The notes below the pieces were generated by a model. That model was not told the DNA's origin, did no database searches, and worked only from the letters and a program-made list of their open reading frames with translations. From contig JAJZPR010000004.1 in assembly GCA_021847835.1 (NCBI GenBank), positions 62,001-126,000 on the forward strand: 64,000 nucleotides of DNA. Reading direction: 5' to 3'. Origin of the DNA: Pseudomonadota bacterium (lineage in GTDB: Bacteria; Pseudomonadota; Gammaproteobacteria; Burkholderiales; Thiobacillaceae). Shown here piece by piece: positions 1 to 9,603 of this stretch (position 1 is the stretch's first letter; each line of letters starts with the position of its first letter). Position numbers and translations under genes: made by a program.

Positions 1-3
1 CGC

Positions 4-294
4 TCATAGGCTCACCACCCGCTTCGCTTCGCCCATCAGGGCACTGTTCACGGTCTGGCTGCCGGCTTCCACGGGGCAGGGCCGTCCGGGGTGGAAGCGG
101 TGCCAGGATTCCTCGCACATCACTGCGCGTCCTTCCCCGATCGCTTGCTTGAAGCCGGGGTCGGACGCCACGCCCACGCCGTCAAAGGTGAAAAAGCAGG
201 CGATGCTCGCCCCGCGGCGCCTCGCGGCGGCAATCAGCGGAAACAGGTAGCGCGCCGAATCGCGGTGGGTGACATGAAACAGGACATCGATCAT
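4..294 (-). CDS. Small DsrE-like/hypothetical protein of sulfur cluster
   Basis: ORF MIDVLFHVTHRDSARYLFPLIAAARRRG...; co-directional with the following sulfur-trafficking genes. Confidence 0.45.
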   Translation of the reverse strand: MIDVLFHVTHRDSARYLFPLIAAARRRGASIACFFTFDGVGVASDPGFKQAIGEGRAVMCEESWHRFHPGRPCPVEAGSQTVNSALMGEAKRVVSL

Positions 295-1019
295 GAATGT
301 TTCCTTGAAATTAAGTAAGCCGATATCCCGGCGGCGGCGGCCGCCAACAGGAAAAGCGCGGCCAGCGGCGAGCCGGCGCCGGTCGTGTACATGAGCAGGG
401 CGGCCTGGCCCTGGCGGCGCAGCTGGGTGTCAGTCCAGCGCGCCACCGCCTGGACGGGCGAGTCGTCGGTCACCACTGTCAGTCGCCCGGCCGGTGCGGC
501 AGCCAGGCTCCCGACTGCAAGCCAGTGGCGGCGGGGATCGTACTCATGCGGAAACAGCAGGAGTTCATCGCGCATGGGCGCGGTGTATGCCATCTGCCGG
601 GCGAAATCGCGGGGCGTGCCCGGCGCCCCCGGCCAGCCGGCACTGAGCAGCGCATCCGGCGGCTGCGCGACGATGCGCACGTTTCTTTGCCCTGCCACCT
701 GCAGAAGCCCGGCCACGAACTGCCTGCGCTCGGACGTGTCGCCGAGCACCAGCACCGTTTCATCCCCGGAAAGCCGGGCGGTGGAAAAAAGCCAGAGGAT
801 CTCGCGCCATGGTGCGAGCTTGCCCTGGGCATCGGTGAATTCGCCGGCAGGCAAACAGCGCGCCCCGGCAGCGGTTCGGGCAGTGCAAAGCGCTTCCGTC
901 CGCGTGTCCACGAGAGCCGCCGATGCCGGCGGCGGCACCGTTGCCGGCCAGGCGCCGAGCTCCGCCCAGGCGGGCAGGGCGCAAAGGGCAAGCAGCAGGG
1001 CCTTGAACACGTTCAGCAT
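291..1019 (-). CDS. Exported, membrane-anchored rhodanese-like/hypothetical protein
   Basis: Signal peptide-like N-terminus, C-terminal TM segment; overlaps neighbouring ORF by 4 nt. Confidence 0.45.
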   Translation of the reverse strand: MLNVFKALLLALCALPAWAELGAWPATVPPPASAALVDTRTEALCTARTAAGARCLPAGEFTDAQGKLAPWREILWLFSTARLSGDETVLVLGDTSERRQFVAGLLQVAGQRNVRIVAQPPDALLSAGWPGAPGTPRDFARQMAYTAPMRDELLLFPHEYDPRRHWLAVGSLAAAPAGRLTVVTDDSPVQAVARWTDTQLRRQGQAALLMYTTGAGSPLAALFLLAAAAAGISAYLISRKHS

Positions 1020-1292
1020 CCCCCGAAGCGTTGCACGGAGGCCGGCGTCCCCTCCTCGCCTTTGGGCGCGGGCGGGTGGTCCATCCAGTACGCCATGAGG
1101 TCGATGCCGGAGACGCGTCCGAAGCTGCCCAGATCGAACTCCGGCAACTGCTCCGGTGTGACGGGGGCGGCCGCCTTGGCGACAGCTTCGGGTGGGCGCG
1201 CGGCATAGTGGAAGCCGACGGCGGAGAGGCCAATCGAGGCGGCGAGCGCCACGACGCAGAAAATCAGGCTTTCACGGTTCATGATGATTTCC

Positions 1293-1385
1293 TCATAGCG
1301 TGTCATGGAGCAGTGCGAGATACATCACCCCGAAAGCCACGACGAACATGACGATTTGCAGCAGCGATTCGAAATCCAGGTTCAT
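1293..1385 (-). CDS. Small membrane protein (30 aa), not in the ORF track
   Basis: Translated by hand: MNLDFESLLQIVMFVVAFGVMYLALLHDTL*; sits between co-directional genes. Confidence 0.45.
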   Translation of the reverse strand: MNLDFESLLQIVMFVVAFGVMYLALLHDTL

Positions 1386-1597
1386 TTGGTTTCCCCTTTG
1401 TAATGGCGAACCAGCGTCTCGACGGAAACCGTCTGGCCAGTCGCGGGATCGATCACCGGCGGGGTGAAATAGGGCACGCCGTCTCGTGTCACTTTCATGC
1501 TCTGCAACGGGTGCTCATAGAGACGGAAGAGCCCCCATAGGCACGCCGTCACGGCAAGCGCAAGATAAACACGCATCAGAAGCCGGGCCATGATCAC
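1382..1597 (-). CDS. Small membrane protein of sulfur cluster
   Basis: ORF MARLLMRVYLALAVTACLWGLFRLYEHPLQ...; overlaps the tusA-like stop. Confidence 0.45.
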   Translation of the reverse strand: MIMARLLMRVYLALAVTACLWGLFRLYEHPLQSMKVTRDGVPYFTPPVIDPATGQTVSVETLVRHYKGETK

Positions 1598-1896
1598 AGC
1601 TTCCTAAGATAAACATGCCAGGCGCGGCCGGTGTTGACCGTCGCTAGATGCTCGCAATGCAGCTCGGCGCACATGGGTGGCAGGGCCTCGACCGAAGTCG
1701 GGTTGTCCACGAGGATTTCCACCACATCGCCCGGGCCCACTTCGCCCACCGCTTTCTTGGTCATGAGCTGGGGGCGAGGGCAGGAATCGCCGATGGCGTC
1801 GACCTGCCGGGCAACCGCGACGGCTCGGCCGTCCGGCAGGGTGGCCTGGCCCGCTGCGGCGGCGGGGGTGGTTTTTTTGCTGCCGAATAGTCCCAT
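1594..1896 (-). CDS. TusA-family sulfurtransferase
   Basis: GDSCPRPQLMTKKAVGEVGPGDVVEILVDNPTSVEALP: CPxP motif of TusA/SirA family; internal start at MGLFGSKK. Confidence 0.8.
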   Translation of the reverse strand: MGLFGSKKTTPAAAAGQATLPDGRAVAVARQVDAIGDSCPRPQLMTKKAVGEVGPGDVVEILVDNPTSVEALPPMCAELHCEHLATVNTGRAWHVYLRKL

Positions 1897-1906
1897 GATT
1901 TTCTCC

Positions 1907-2545
1907 TCAGTTGGATTGGGGTTCTGCGGTGACTGCGGGCTCGGCACTGGCGGAAAGGGCATCTCGCGCCCGCTCCTTGCGGCGAATCGCCCGGTAGATG
2001 GCGAGCAGGACGGAAAATTGCACAAGCCCGAAGACAATGGCGGGAAGGCCGGTCTTTTCCTGCAAGGTGGCGGCGTTGGAAAAGCCCGCCTGCAGCGCTT
2101 CCGGGTTCGGATTGCCGGTCATGGAAGCAGGCGCGGGCGGCCACTGGTTGTAGGACCACAAGAGTGAAAAGAGGAACATGCCGATAAAGGTGAACAGCAG
2201 GGCCCAGGCCGCACCAACGTTGCCTTCCGCCGCCTTGACCCAGGTGGAAACGGTGCATGCGCCCGCGAGCACCATGCCGATGCCGAACAGGAACAGGCCG
2301 AGGAAAGTGTTGAGGCCTACGTCGAACTCCAGCGGATGTCCCGCGCCAACCGTCATGAAGGCGGTGAAACCCAGGGTCAGGATCATCATGGCGACCAGCA
2401 GCGCCTTGGTGTTGCGATAGGTCTGGAACATCATGGCGTCCCGCAGGGCGGCCGTGTTGCAAAAGCGCGAGCGTTGCACCAGGAGCCCCACGGCGCTGCC
2501 GAAAATGAAAGCGATCATGCATTCAGCAATGGTAGACACGTTCAA
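1907..2545 (-). CDS. YeeE/YedE family sulfur-compound transporter half
   Basis: Multi-TM protein with GLLVQRSRFCNTAALRD and GACTVSTWVKAAEGN motifs. Confidence 0.75.
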   Translation of the reverse strand: MNVSTIAECMIAFIFGSAVGLLVQRSRFCNTAALRDAMMFQTYRNTKALLVAMMILTLGFTAFMTVGAGHPLEFDVGLNTFLGLFLFGIGMVLAGACTVSTWVKAAEGNVGAAWALLFTFIGMFLFSLLWSYNQWPPAPASMTGNPNPEALQAGFSNAATLQEKTGLPAIVFGLVQFSVLLAIYRAIRRKERARDALSASAEPAVTAEPQSN

Positions 2546-3033
2546 CCCTCCAGGATTTTCTTGTAGATCAGCGATCCGGCCCAGGCGCCGGCGACGATGC
2601 CGGAGACGGCCAGGTAGCCGCCCAGGTTCATCTCGGGCGTGAGGCCGAAAAAGGTAGAGACGTTACAGACGAAGGCGAGCCTGATGCCGACGCCCATAAG
2701 AAGCCCGCCCAGCGTGATGAGCGCCCACTCGGATACCCGGCGGGGAAAGCGCAGGTAGAACTCCTTGCTCACGACGGCGCCGATGAAAGCGCCGAAGAAC
2801 ATGCCGAAGCTGATGTACATCTTCCAGTAGTCCCATTGGGGCTCGAACACCAGGTTCCAGAACGGCAGGCGCTTGAGATCATCGCCCAGGATGCCCTGGG
2901 CGATCAGCCCCGTCATCATGGTCTCGCCGCCGCCCACGGTCCAGGCGCCGATGGTAAGAAACAGGAAAATGTCCAGCACCGCGATGACCGCCAGCGCGAA
3001 TACCGGGTCCAGCGTTTTCTTGAAAAGCTCCAT
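2542..3033 (-). CDS. YeeE/YedE family protein, second half
   Basis: MELFKKTLDPVFALAVIAV...LMGVGIRLAFVCNVSTFFG; start at 3033; overlaps preceding gene. Confidence 0.7.
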   Translation of the reverse strand: MELFKKTLDPVFALAVIAVLDIFLFLTIGAWTVGGGETMMTGLIAQGILGDDLKRLPFWNLVFEPQWDYWKMYISFGMFFGAFIGAVVSKEFYLRFPRRVSEWALITLGGLLMGVGIRLAFVCNVSTFFGLTPEMNLGGYLAVSGIVAGAWAGSLIYKKILEG

Positions 3034-3160
3034 CCTGTCCTCCTTCGATGTCGTGGCCGCAGGATAGAAGCACGGGCGGCGGGGTTGGTAGTAATCTTTG
3101 CAAACAGATTGCAAACATTCTTGTGCTGGGATGTAATCGAGAAAAGATTTGGAGGAAAAG

Positions 3161-3493
3161 ATGCGGATTTTCGTCGAGGAACAAGATGCGTTGGACCACA
3201 TGTTCAATGCCTGCACCACGTCCCAGATTACCGAATTCATCCCGGAAAAGCGCGGATTCCGAATTCATGGACATAGCACGACCATCGCCCTGGAGCGGGC
3301 GTTCTGGAATGTACTGGAGGACATGGCCAGGTCGCTTCAGCTCACTTTGCCTAAGCTCGTCGAACGGGTTCATGACGGCTGCCTGGTTGCCAACGACAAG
3401 AACATCGCCTCCTGCCTGCGCGTGATTTGCGTAAAGTGGCTGCTCATCTATGCGCAGGGGGGCGCTGTGGATTCCTCATTGCTGCTGGCCTGA
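3161..3493 (+). CDS. Ribbon-helix-helix domain protein
   Basis: RGFRIHGHSTTIALERAFWNVLEDMARSLQLTLPKLVERV pattern; divergent from YeeE gene. Confidence 0.55.
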   Translation: MRIFVEEQDALDHMFNACTTSQITEFIPEKRGFRIHGHSTTIALERAFWNVLEDMARSLQLTLPKLVERVHDGCLVANDKNIASCLRVICVKWLLIYAQGGAVDSSLLLA

Positions 3494-3559
3494 GTCCGCC
3501 GCCGATTCAATTCCTGCCGGAAGGCCGCACCGTCAGCGGATTCTGTTTAAAATCCTCCG

Positions 3560-4438
3560 ATGCTCGCCCTGCGCATCCTGTCCATCGTCTTCCCGGTCTT
3601 CGCCATCATCGGCATCGGCTATCTCTACGGCCGCGTCAAGCGGCCGGACATCGGCGTCACCAACCAGATCAGCATGGACGTGCTGGTGCCGGCGCTGGTG
3701 TTCGCGGCGCTGGCCTCGAAGGACTTCGATTTCACGCACTACTGGCAGTTGGCGCTGGGCGGGGCAGTGGTAATCCTGGGCTCGGGGCTGCTTGCCTGGC
3801 CGGTTGCGCGCATATTGAAGGTGGACGCGAAGACTTTCGTGCCGCCGATGATGTTCAACAACTCCGGCAACATGGGCATCCCGCTCATCGTGCTGGCCTT
3901 CGGCGACGCGGCGCTGGGGGCGGCGATCATCCTGTTCCTGGTGGAGATGGTGCTGCACTTTTCCATGGGGCCCTACATGCTGGCGCATCGCATGAACCTC
4001 TTGCAGCTCCTGAAGACGCCGGTGATGGCGGCGACGGTGCTGGGCGTGGCGGTGAGCCTGTCCAACACCGTGCTGCCGGCCCCGCTCTACACCGCGATCA
4101 AGATGGTGGGCGACGCCTCCATTCCCATGCTGCTGTTCGCGCTCGGCGTGCGGCTCAACCAGGTGTCGTTCAAGGACTGGCACATCGGCGCCTGGAGCGG
4201 TGTGGCGGCGCCTGCCACCGGCGTCATCATGGTGCTGGTCGTGTCGCCTTTCCTCGGCCTCGATCCGCTGCAGCAGTCCATCCTGCTGGTGTTCGGCGCG
4301 CTGCCGCCGGCGGTGCTGAACTATCTGATGGCGGAGCAGTACCGCCAGGAGCCGGAAAAAGTGGCGTCCATCGTGCTGCTCGGCAATCTCTCGGCACTTC
4401 TGGTCATGCCGGTGGTGCTGGCGTTTGCGCTGGACTGA
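3560..4438 (+). CDS. AEC-family (auxin efflux carrier-like) permease
   Basis: MFNNSGNMGIPLIVLAFG motif, multi-TM. Confidence 0.85.
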   Translation: MLALRILSIVFPVFAIIGIGYLYGRVKRPDIGVTNQISMDVLVPALVFAALASKDFDFTHYWQLALGGAVVILGSGLLAWPVARILKVDAKTFVPPMMFNNSGNMGIPLIVLAFGDAALGAAIILFLVEMVLHFSMGPYMLAHRMNLLQLLKTPVMAATVLGVAVSLSNTVLPAPLYTAIKMVGDASIPMLLFALGVRLNQVSFKDWHIGAWSGVAAPATGVIMVLVVSPFLGLDPLQQSILLVFGALPPAVLNYLMAEQYRQEPEKVASIVLLGNLSALLVMPVVLAFALD

Positions 4439-5576
4439 CGGGCTGTCCCACTTTCGCCGCGTACTGGGTGCGCTGCCCGGCCTGCTTGCCGGCTAGGGCG
4501 AAGCCTTGCAGCAGTTGGTCCTTATCGAGGTGCAGCGCGCAGATGCCGTCGTCATTGCAGTCCACCTGCCAGCCTCCTTCGGCGCCGATCGCTGGCGGTA
4601 ATACCGCCAGCGGCAGGGCGGGGGTCTTCACCACCACCGGCATGACCGGATAGCGCACCTCGGTCCTCTCGCCTGCGAGGGTGGCGGCCAGCGCGCGCGC
4701 CTGCTGCATCAGCGGCAGGACAAAGGGCAGCACCTGGCCGTCGACCTCGGCGCAATCGCCCATTGCGTAGACATCCGGTACCGAGGTCTGCAGGGTCTTG
4801 TCCAGGACGATACCGCGCTTGACCTGGATACCGGCGCTTGCCGCCAGTTGCGTGCGCGAACGCAGGCCGATGGCGGAAAGCACGATGTCGGCTTCAATCC
4901 GGCTGCCGTCGTCGAGGGTGAGGGCGACGCCGTCACCGGCAGGCTCGATGGCCTTGGCGGTGCGGCCGAAGTGCCAGGCGACGCCTTTCTCCGCCAGCGC
5001 ATCGGCGAGCGCGCGTCCGACCTGTTCGGGAATAAGACGCTCCAGCGGCCAGGGGCCGAGGTGCACCACTTCGACCTTGTGGCCGGTAGCGGCGAGATCG
5101 TTGGCGAATTCAGAACCGATGAGCCCGCCGCCGAGGATGGCCACCCTGCCGCCGGGCCTGAGCGCGGCGCGGAACGCGGCGTAGTCCTGCAAATCGTTCA
5201 CGGCGAAGACCTTTTCCGAACCGGGGCCGGTGAGGCCGTGCGGGATCGGATCGGCGCCCAGGGCGAGAACCAGCTTCGAATAAGTGGTTTCACCATCGTT
5301 CCAGCGCACCTTTTTGCCGGCGATGTCGATGGCGGTGACGCGGGTGTTGGCCAGGACCTCGGCCTTGAGGTCGGCCGCCATTTTTTCGCGCGGCGTGTTC
5401 ACCAGCTGCCCGGCCGTCCTGCCCGCGGCAAGCGCATTGGAAAGATTGGGCTTGGAATAGAAGTGGCCGTCGTCCGAAGAGATCAGCGTGACCGGGGTTT
5501 CATGGTCGCGTTTCCTGAGCTCGCGCAGCACGGTGTAGCCCGCTAGGCCCGAGCCGATGATGACGATGGGTTGCAT
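4404..5576 (-). CDS. FAD-dependent rubredoxin-NAD(+) reductase
   Basis: GSGLAGYTVLRELRKRD, GGGLIGSEFANDLA, VYAMGDCAEVDG; adjacent rubredoxin gene. Confidence 0.8.
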   Translation of the reverse strand: MQPIVIIGSGLAGYTVLRELRKRDHETPVTLISSDDGHFYSKPNLSNALAAGRTAGQLVNTPREKMAADLKAEVLANTRVTAIDIAGKKVRWNDGETTYSKLVLALGADPIPHGLTGPGSEKVFAVNDLQDYAAFRAALRPGGRVAILGGGLIGSEFANDLAATGHKVEVVHLGPWPLERLIPEQVGRALADALAEKGVAWHFGRTAKAIEPAGDGVALTLDDGSRIEADIVLSAIGLRSRTQLAASAGIQVKRGIVLDKTLQTSVPDVYAMGDCAEVDGQVLPFVLPLMQQARALAATLAGERTEVRYPVMPVVVKTPALPLAVLPPAIGAEGGWQVDCNDDGICALHLDKDQLLQGFALAGKQAGQRTQYAAKVGQPVSPAQTPAPPA

Positions 5577-5667
5577 GTGTTTTCCTGACCGCTAAGCAAG
5601 GGGTTGCAGAATCAGAGGGCATCAGGGAAAAGCAGGTGCCCTCTGTGTTCTCTGTGGCTGACTTTGA

Positions 5668-5841
5668 TTAAGCCGCCTCGACTTCGACCATTTCGAAATC
5701 GGCCTTGGCGACGCCGCAGTCCGGGCATTCCCAGCCTTCGGGCACGTCTTCCCAGCGGGTGCCGGGCGCGATGCCGTGCTCGGGGTCGCCCTGGGCTTCG
5801 TCGTAAATGTAGCCGCACACGATGCATTGCCAAACTTTCAT
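5668..5841 (-). CDS. Rubredoxin
   Basis: 57-aa ORF below the track cutoff: [57 protein letters not shown]; CxxCGY and CPDCG motifs. Confidence 0.92.
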   Translation of the reverse strand: MKVWQCIVCGYIYDEAQGDPEHGIAPGTRWEDVPEGWECPDCGVAKADFEMVEVEAA

Positions 5842-5885
5842 GATGTTTCCTTTCAGTTAATCAAGTGTTCGTTGCTGATCCTGCC

Positions 5886-6380
5886 TTAGGCAGCGATCCT
5901 GTCCTCAGCCGAGATCTTGTCCTTCTGGGCCTGGTAGTGGTGGGCGTGCTTCTCTTCCACCCTGGCCAGCGCGGCGAAGCGCTTGGCCGCCTTGTCCAGC
6001 ACGCTCCGGAACATTTCCGCGTGCTCCTTCGATTCGGCGATCTGTTCGTCCATTTCAGCCACGGCATCCATGCGGCCTTCGCTCATGGCCTCGTGGCGGA
6101 ACCTGGGGTACATCTCGGCGTACTCGTAGGTCTCGCCCTCGATGGCGTACTGCAGGCACTTGGCCGGGGTCATGGTTTCCTGCGCGAACAGCAGTTCGGC
6201 ATGGCCGAAGGCGTGCAGGATTTCCTGGTCGGCGGTGGCCTCGAACACTTTCGCGGTTTCCTCGTCGCCGGCGGCGCGGCAGATTTTCGCGAAGTAGCGG
6301 TACTTGGCGTGGGCCATGCACTCGCCGGCGAACGCCGCTTCCAGGTTCCGGATGGTGGGGGATTTGATGTCAACAGCCAT
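5886..6380 (-). CDS. Rubrerythrin (diiron domain only)
   Basis: NLEAAFAGECMAHAKYRYFAK...ADQEILHAFGHAELL...YEYAEMYPRFRHEA; no C-terminal rubredoxin domain. Confidence 0.9.
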   Translation of the reverse strand: MAVDIKSPTIRNLEAAFAGECMAHAKYRYFAKICRAAGDEETAKVFEATADQEILHAFGHAELLFAQETMTPAKCLQYAIEGETYEYAEMYPRFRHEAMSEGRMDAVAEMDEQIAESKEHAEMFRSVLDKAAKRFAALARVEEKHAHHYQAQKDKISAEDRIAA

Positions 6381-6641
6381 GTCGTTTCTCCTTGGGTAAA
6401 GTCGGGTTTCAACCTCCTGGCCCCGTTTGTGAAGTTCACTGCGCTGGCCACGGATGCAACTTTACGGGCAGGGAAACGATAGGTCTAATTGATTGTTACA
6501 ATTTATTCGATAGTTTTATACAAACTGTTGGCGAAACCGGTGCCGCGGCGGGTTCCGGCACGAAGTGCGGGGCGGCTGAATGATTGCGCTTGAGCACGCT
6601 GATCGTCCCGCTTTGGCGAAGGCCTGCTTTTATGAACTGGA

Positions 6642-9131
6642 CTATTGAGGAAGTCCTTGGTCTGCCGCCGCCGAATAATGTGGCGTGGAAGCCAGCCACG
6701 CCATGAACTCCTCTGCCGGCATGGGCCTGCCGAAGTGGTAGCCTTGCGCCAGGCTGCAACCATGGCCGCGCAGCAGCCTGGCCTGCTCGGCGCTTTCCAC
6801 CCCCTCGGCAACCACTTCGAGTCCGAGCTTCCTGGCCAGGAAAATACCGGCCTCGACGATGGCCGCGTCCTTGGGGTCCGTGGTGAGTCCCCTGACAAAC
6901 CCCTGATCGATTTTCAACGTATCCAGCGGGAAGTTTTTCAGATATGCCAGAGACGAGTAGCCTGTGCCGAAGTCATCGAGGGCGATGCGCACCCCCAGGC
7001 TTTGGAAAGCCCGCAGGGTTTCGGCCGCCTGGATCGGATCCCGCATGATGATGTTTTCCGTGATCTCCAGTTCCAGCATCTGCGGCGGTACTTCCTCGTT
7101 TCTGATCGTGGCCAGGACCTTGTTGACCAGTTCGGCATCGTTGAACTGCACCGCGGAGACATTGACGCAGATCCGGAGCCGCCCCAGGCCGGCGTCACGG
7201 AGCTTTCGGTGCATGCGGCACGCTTCGCGCAGCACCCACTCGCCCGCCGGAATGATCAGGCCGGTATTCTCCAGAATCGGGATGAAATCCGCTGGCCCAA
7301 TAAGCCCGCGCGAGGGATGATGCCAGCGGATCAGGGCCTCCGCACCGCTGATGCGCCCGCTTTCCATATCGAGCTGCGGCTGATAGTACAGGCAAAGCGC
7401 CTCATGCTCGACCGCGTGGCGCAACTCCGCCTCCAGGGCAAGCAATTCATGGCTGCGGGCATTCATGTCGGGCGCATAAAAGCGATATTGATTGGAGCCT
7501 GCCGCCTTGGCGGCGTACATGGCCGTATCGGCGTGCCGCAGCAGTTCTCCCACCCCGCTACCGTCATGCGGATAGCATGCGATGCCCATGCTGAATGTGG
7601 CATAGATCTCCTGTCCTTCGACCAGCACGGGTCCGTCGAATGCCGCACGGATCTTTTTCAGGACGATCAGGACATCCTCTACTTTGGCGAGGTCGGCAAC
7701 CATAATGGCGAACTCGTCACCCCCATGCCGGGCCACGATGTCGGTAGACCGCAGACAACCGGACAGCCGCTGTGCAACATGCTGCAGCAACTGGTCGCCG
7801 GCGGCATGCCCCAGGCTGTCGTTGACGCGCTTGAAGTTGTCCATGTCCAGGAACAGGACCGCCACATAACGGCCATGGCGCTGCGCATGATCCAGGGCGC
7901 TGCCGAAGCGGTCGAGCAGGAATAGCCGGTTCGGCAGATTGGTCAGCTGGTCGTGCGTGGCACGATGGTGCAGTTCCGCCTCGAAGCGTTTTCTCTCCGA
8001 GAGATCACGGCCAATGGTCGACAGGTATTCGATTCTGCCCTCGGCGTCGTGGTGCGCCAGCACCACCTGGGACAGCGGCATCTCCGTGCCATTGGCCATG
8101 GGCAGGAGGATTTCTCCCGACCAGGCCCCATCGCGCTCCACCGCGGGAAAAATATGGTCCTCGAACTGCCGGACGATGGATTCCGGAAAGATGTCGCGCA
8201 GCGTATGGCGCTCGACATTTTCCTCGTCCCGCAGACCGAGCAGCTTCCGCCCGGCACCATTCACATAGCGCAGGCGTCCGTCGGGCTCCAGAATGGCGAC
8301 CAGATCGGGGGTGGCCTCCAGTATGGCCGCCAGGCGGGCACGCGCCTCCTCGGCCTTGATGCGCGGCGTGACATCCCTGCCAGTCGAGACGAAATGGGTG
8401 ATGCGCCCCTGTTCGTTCTTCAACGGCGCAATCACCTTCTCTTCGTAGAAGAGCCCGCCGTCCTTGCGCCGGTTAACTATGGTGCCCCGGAAAATTTCCC
8501 CGCGCTTTACGGTTTCCCATAAGCGCTTGTAATAATCGGCGCCGTGGTTGCCCGAGCGCAGCAGGGCAGGAGTGCGACCCAGGACCTCGTCGCTGCGGTA
8601 GCCGGTGAGTCCTTCGAAGGCCGGGTTGACGTATTCGATACGTCCCTCCGGATCGGTAATGAATACGCTGTCTATCGCCTGTTCCACCACCAGCGAGAGC
8701 TTGCGCAGGGTCTCCTGGGTCTCGCGGCGTTCCCGGCGCAGCACGACTTCGCGCAATTCGCGTTCGATGACGTGCGGCAGGCGCGTCAGCTGCCCCTTGA
8801 TGACATAGTCCTGGGCGCCGGCCTTCATCGCCTCGACTGCGACTTCCTCGCCGATGGTGCCGGAAACAAAAATGAAGGGGGTGTCGGGTTTGTGTTCACG
8901 CAGCACCTGCAGGGCACGCTCGCCGCTGAAAGCCGGCATGGAATAATCCGAGCACACGATATCCCAATGCTGCCGCATGGCCTCGCGCATGTCACGCTCG
9001 TTGTCAACCAGCCGGCTGTCGATCTCCATGCCGGCGGAGCGAATGAAGTCCACCAGCAACAGGGCATCGTCCTCGACGTCTTCTACGATCAGAAGACGGA
9101 GCGGCTTGCGCTTGTTGTCTTCCTGAGCCAC
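6642..9131 (-). CDS. Response regulator receiver-PAS-PAS-GGDEF-EAL protein
   Basis: N-terminal REC; HGGDEF; EAEALIR/ EAL region with DDFGTGYSSL. Confidence 0.92.
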   Translation of the reverse strand: MAQEDNKRKPLRLLIVEDVEDDALLLVDFIRSAGMEIDSRLVDNERDMREAMRQHWDIVCSDYSMPAFSGERALQVLREHKPDTPFIFVSGTIGEEVAVEAMKAGAQDYVIKGQLTRLPHVIERELREVVLRRERRETQETLRKLSLVVEQAIDSVFITDPEGRIEYVNPAFEGLTGYRSDEVLGRTPALLRSGNHGADYYKRLWETVKRGEIFRGTIVNRRKDGGLFYEEKVIAPLKNEQGRITHFVSTGRDVTPRIKAEEARARLAAILEATPDLVAILEPDGRLRYVNGAGRKLLGLRDEENVERHTLRDIFPESIVRQFEDHIFPAVERDGAWSGEILLPMANGTEMPLSQVVLAHHDAEGRIEYLSTIGRDLSERKRFEAELHHRATHDQLTNLPNRLFLLDRFGSALDHAQRHGRYVAVLFLDMDNFKRVNDSLGHAAGDQLLQHVAQRLSGCLRSTDIVARHGGDEFAIMVADLAKVEDVLIVLKKIRAAFDGPVLVEGQEIYATFSMGIACYPHDGSGVGELLRHADTAMYAAKAAGSNQYRFYAPDMNARSHELLALEAELRHAVEHEALCLYYQPQLDMESGRISGAEALIRWHHPSRGLIGPADFIPILENTGLIIPAGEWVLREACRMHRKLRDAGLGRLRICVNVSAVQFNDAELVNKVLATIRNEEVPPQMLELEITENIIMRDPIQAAETLRAFQSLGVRIALDDFGTGYSSLAYLKNFPLDTLKIDQGFVRGLTTDPKDAAIVEAGIFLARKLGLEVVAEGVESAEQARLLRGHGCSLAQGYHFGRPMPAEEFMAWLASTPHYSAAADQGLPQ

Positions 9132-9153
9132 CCGGCCACCTCGCTGTGTCTTG

Positions 9154-9603
9154 TCAACAAGGCGGCGCCTCGTTCAACAATAGCCAGTATAGACCCAGCT
9201 GTCCCGCCGCCTTGACGAATTCATCGAAATCGACCGGCTTGCGCACATAACTGTTGGCGCCCAGGGTATAGCCCTTGAGGCGATCCTCATCCTCGTTGGA
9301 AGAGGTCAGAATGACCACCGGCGTCATCCGCGTACGGGGGTCTTCACGGATGCGGCGCAGCACATCCAGGCCGTCGATCTTGGGCAGCTTCAGGTCCAAG
9401 AGGACGACGGCGGGCAGCTCCGTCACCTTCCGCCCCGCCCAGGCCCCTTCGCCGAACATGTAGTCGAGGGCCTCCACGCCGTTGCGCGCCACGACGACCT
9501 TGTTGCCGACCCGGTTGGCCTCCAGGGCATCCAGGGTCAGCGCCTCGTCATCCGGGTTGTCCTCGACCAGCAGAATCACTTTGTCGTTCATGAACCCTCC
9601 CAT
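9154..9603 (-). CDS. Response regulator (Rcp1-like single REC domain)
   Basis: VILLVEDNPDDEALTLDAL...VVLLDLKLPKIDGLDVLRRIR. Confidence 0.9.
   Translation of the reverse strand: MGGFMNDKVILLVEDNPDDEALTLDALEANRVGNKVVVARNGVEALDYMFGEGAWAGRKVTELPAVVLLDLKLPKIDGLDVLRRIREDPRTRMTPVVILTSSNEDEDRLKGYTLGANSYVRKPVDFDEFVKAAGQLGLYWLLLNEAPPC

Noticed and set aside
3427-4653. 408-aa plus-strand ORF overlapping the AEC transporter
   Set aside because: Out-of-frame shadow of 3560-4438; Arg/Gly/Ala-rich composition typical of GC-rich frames.
5612-5833. 73-aa ORF in the track at the rubredoxin locus
   Set aside because: Wrong frame; the real rubredoxin (5668-5841) has CxxC motifs and a proper start.
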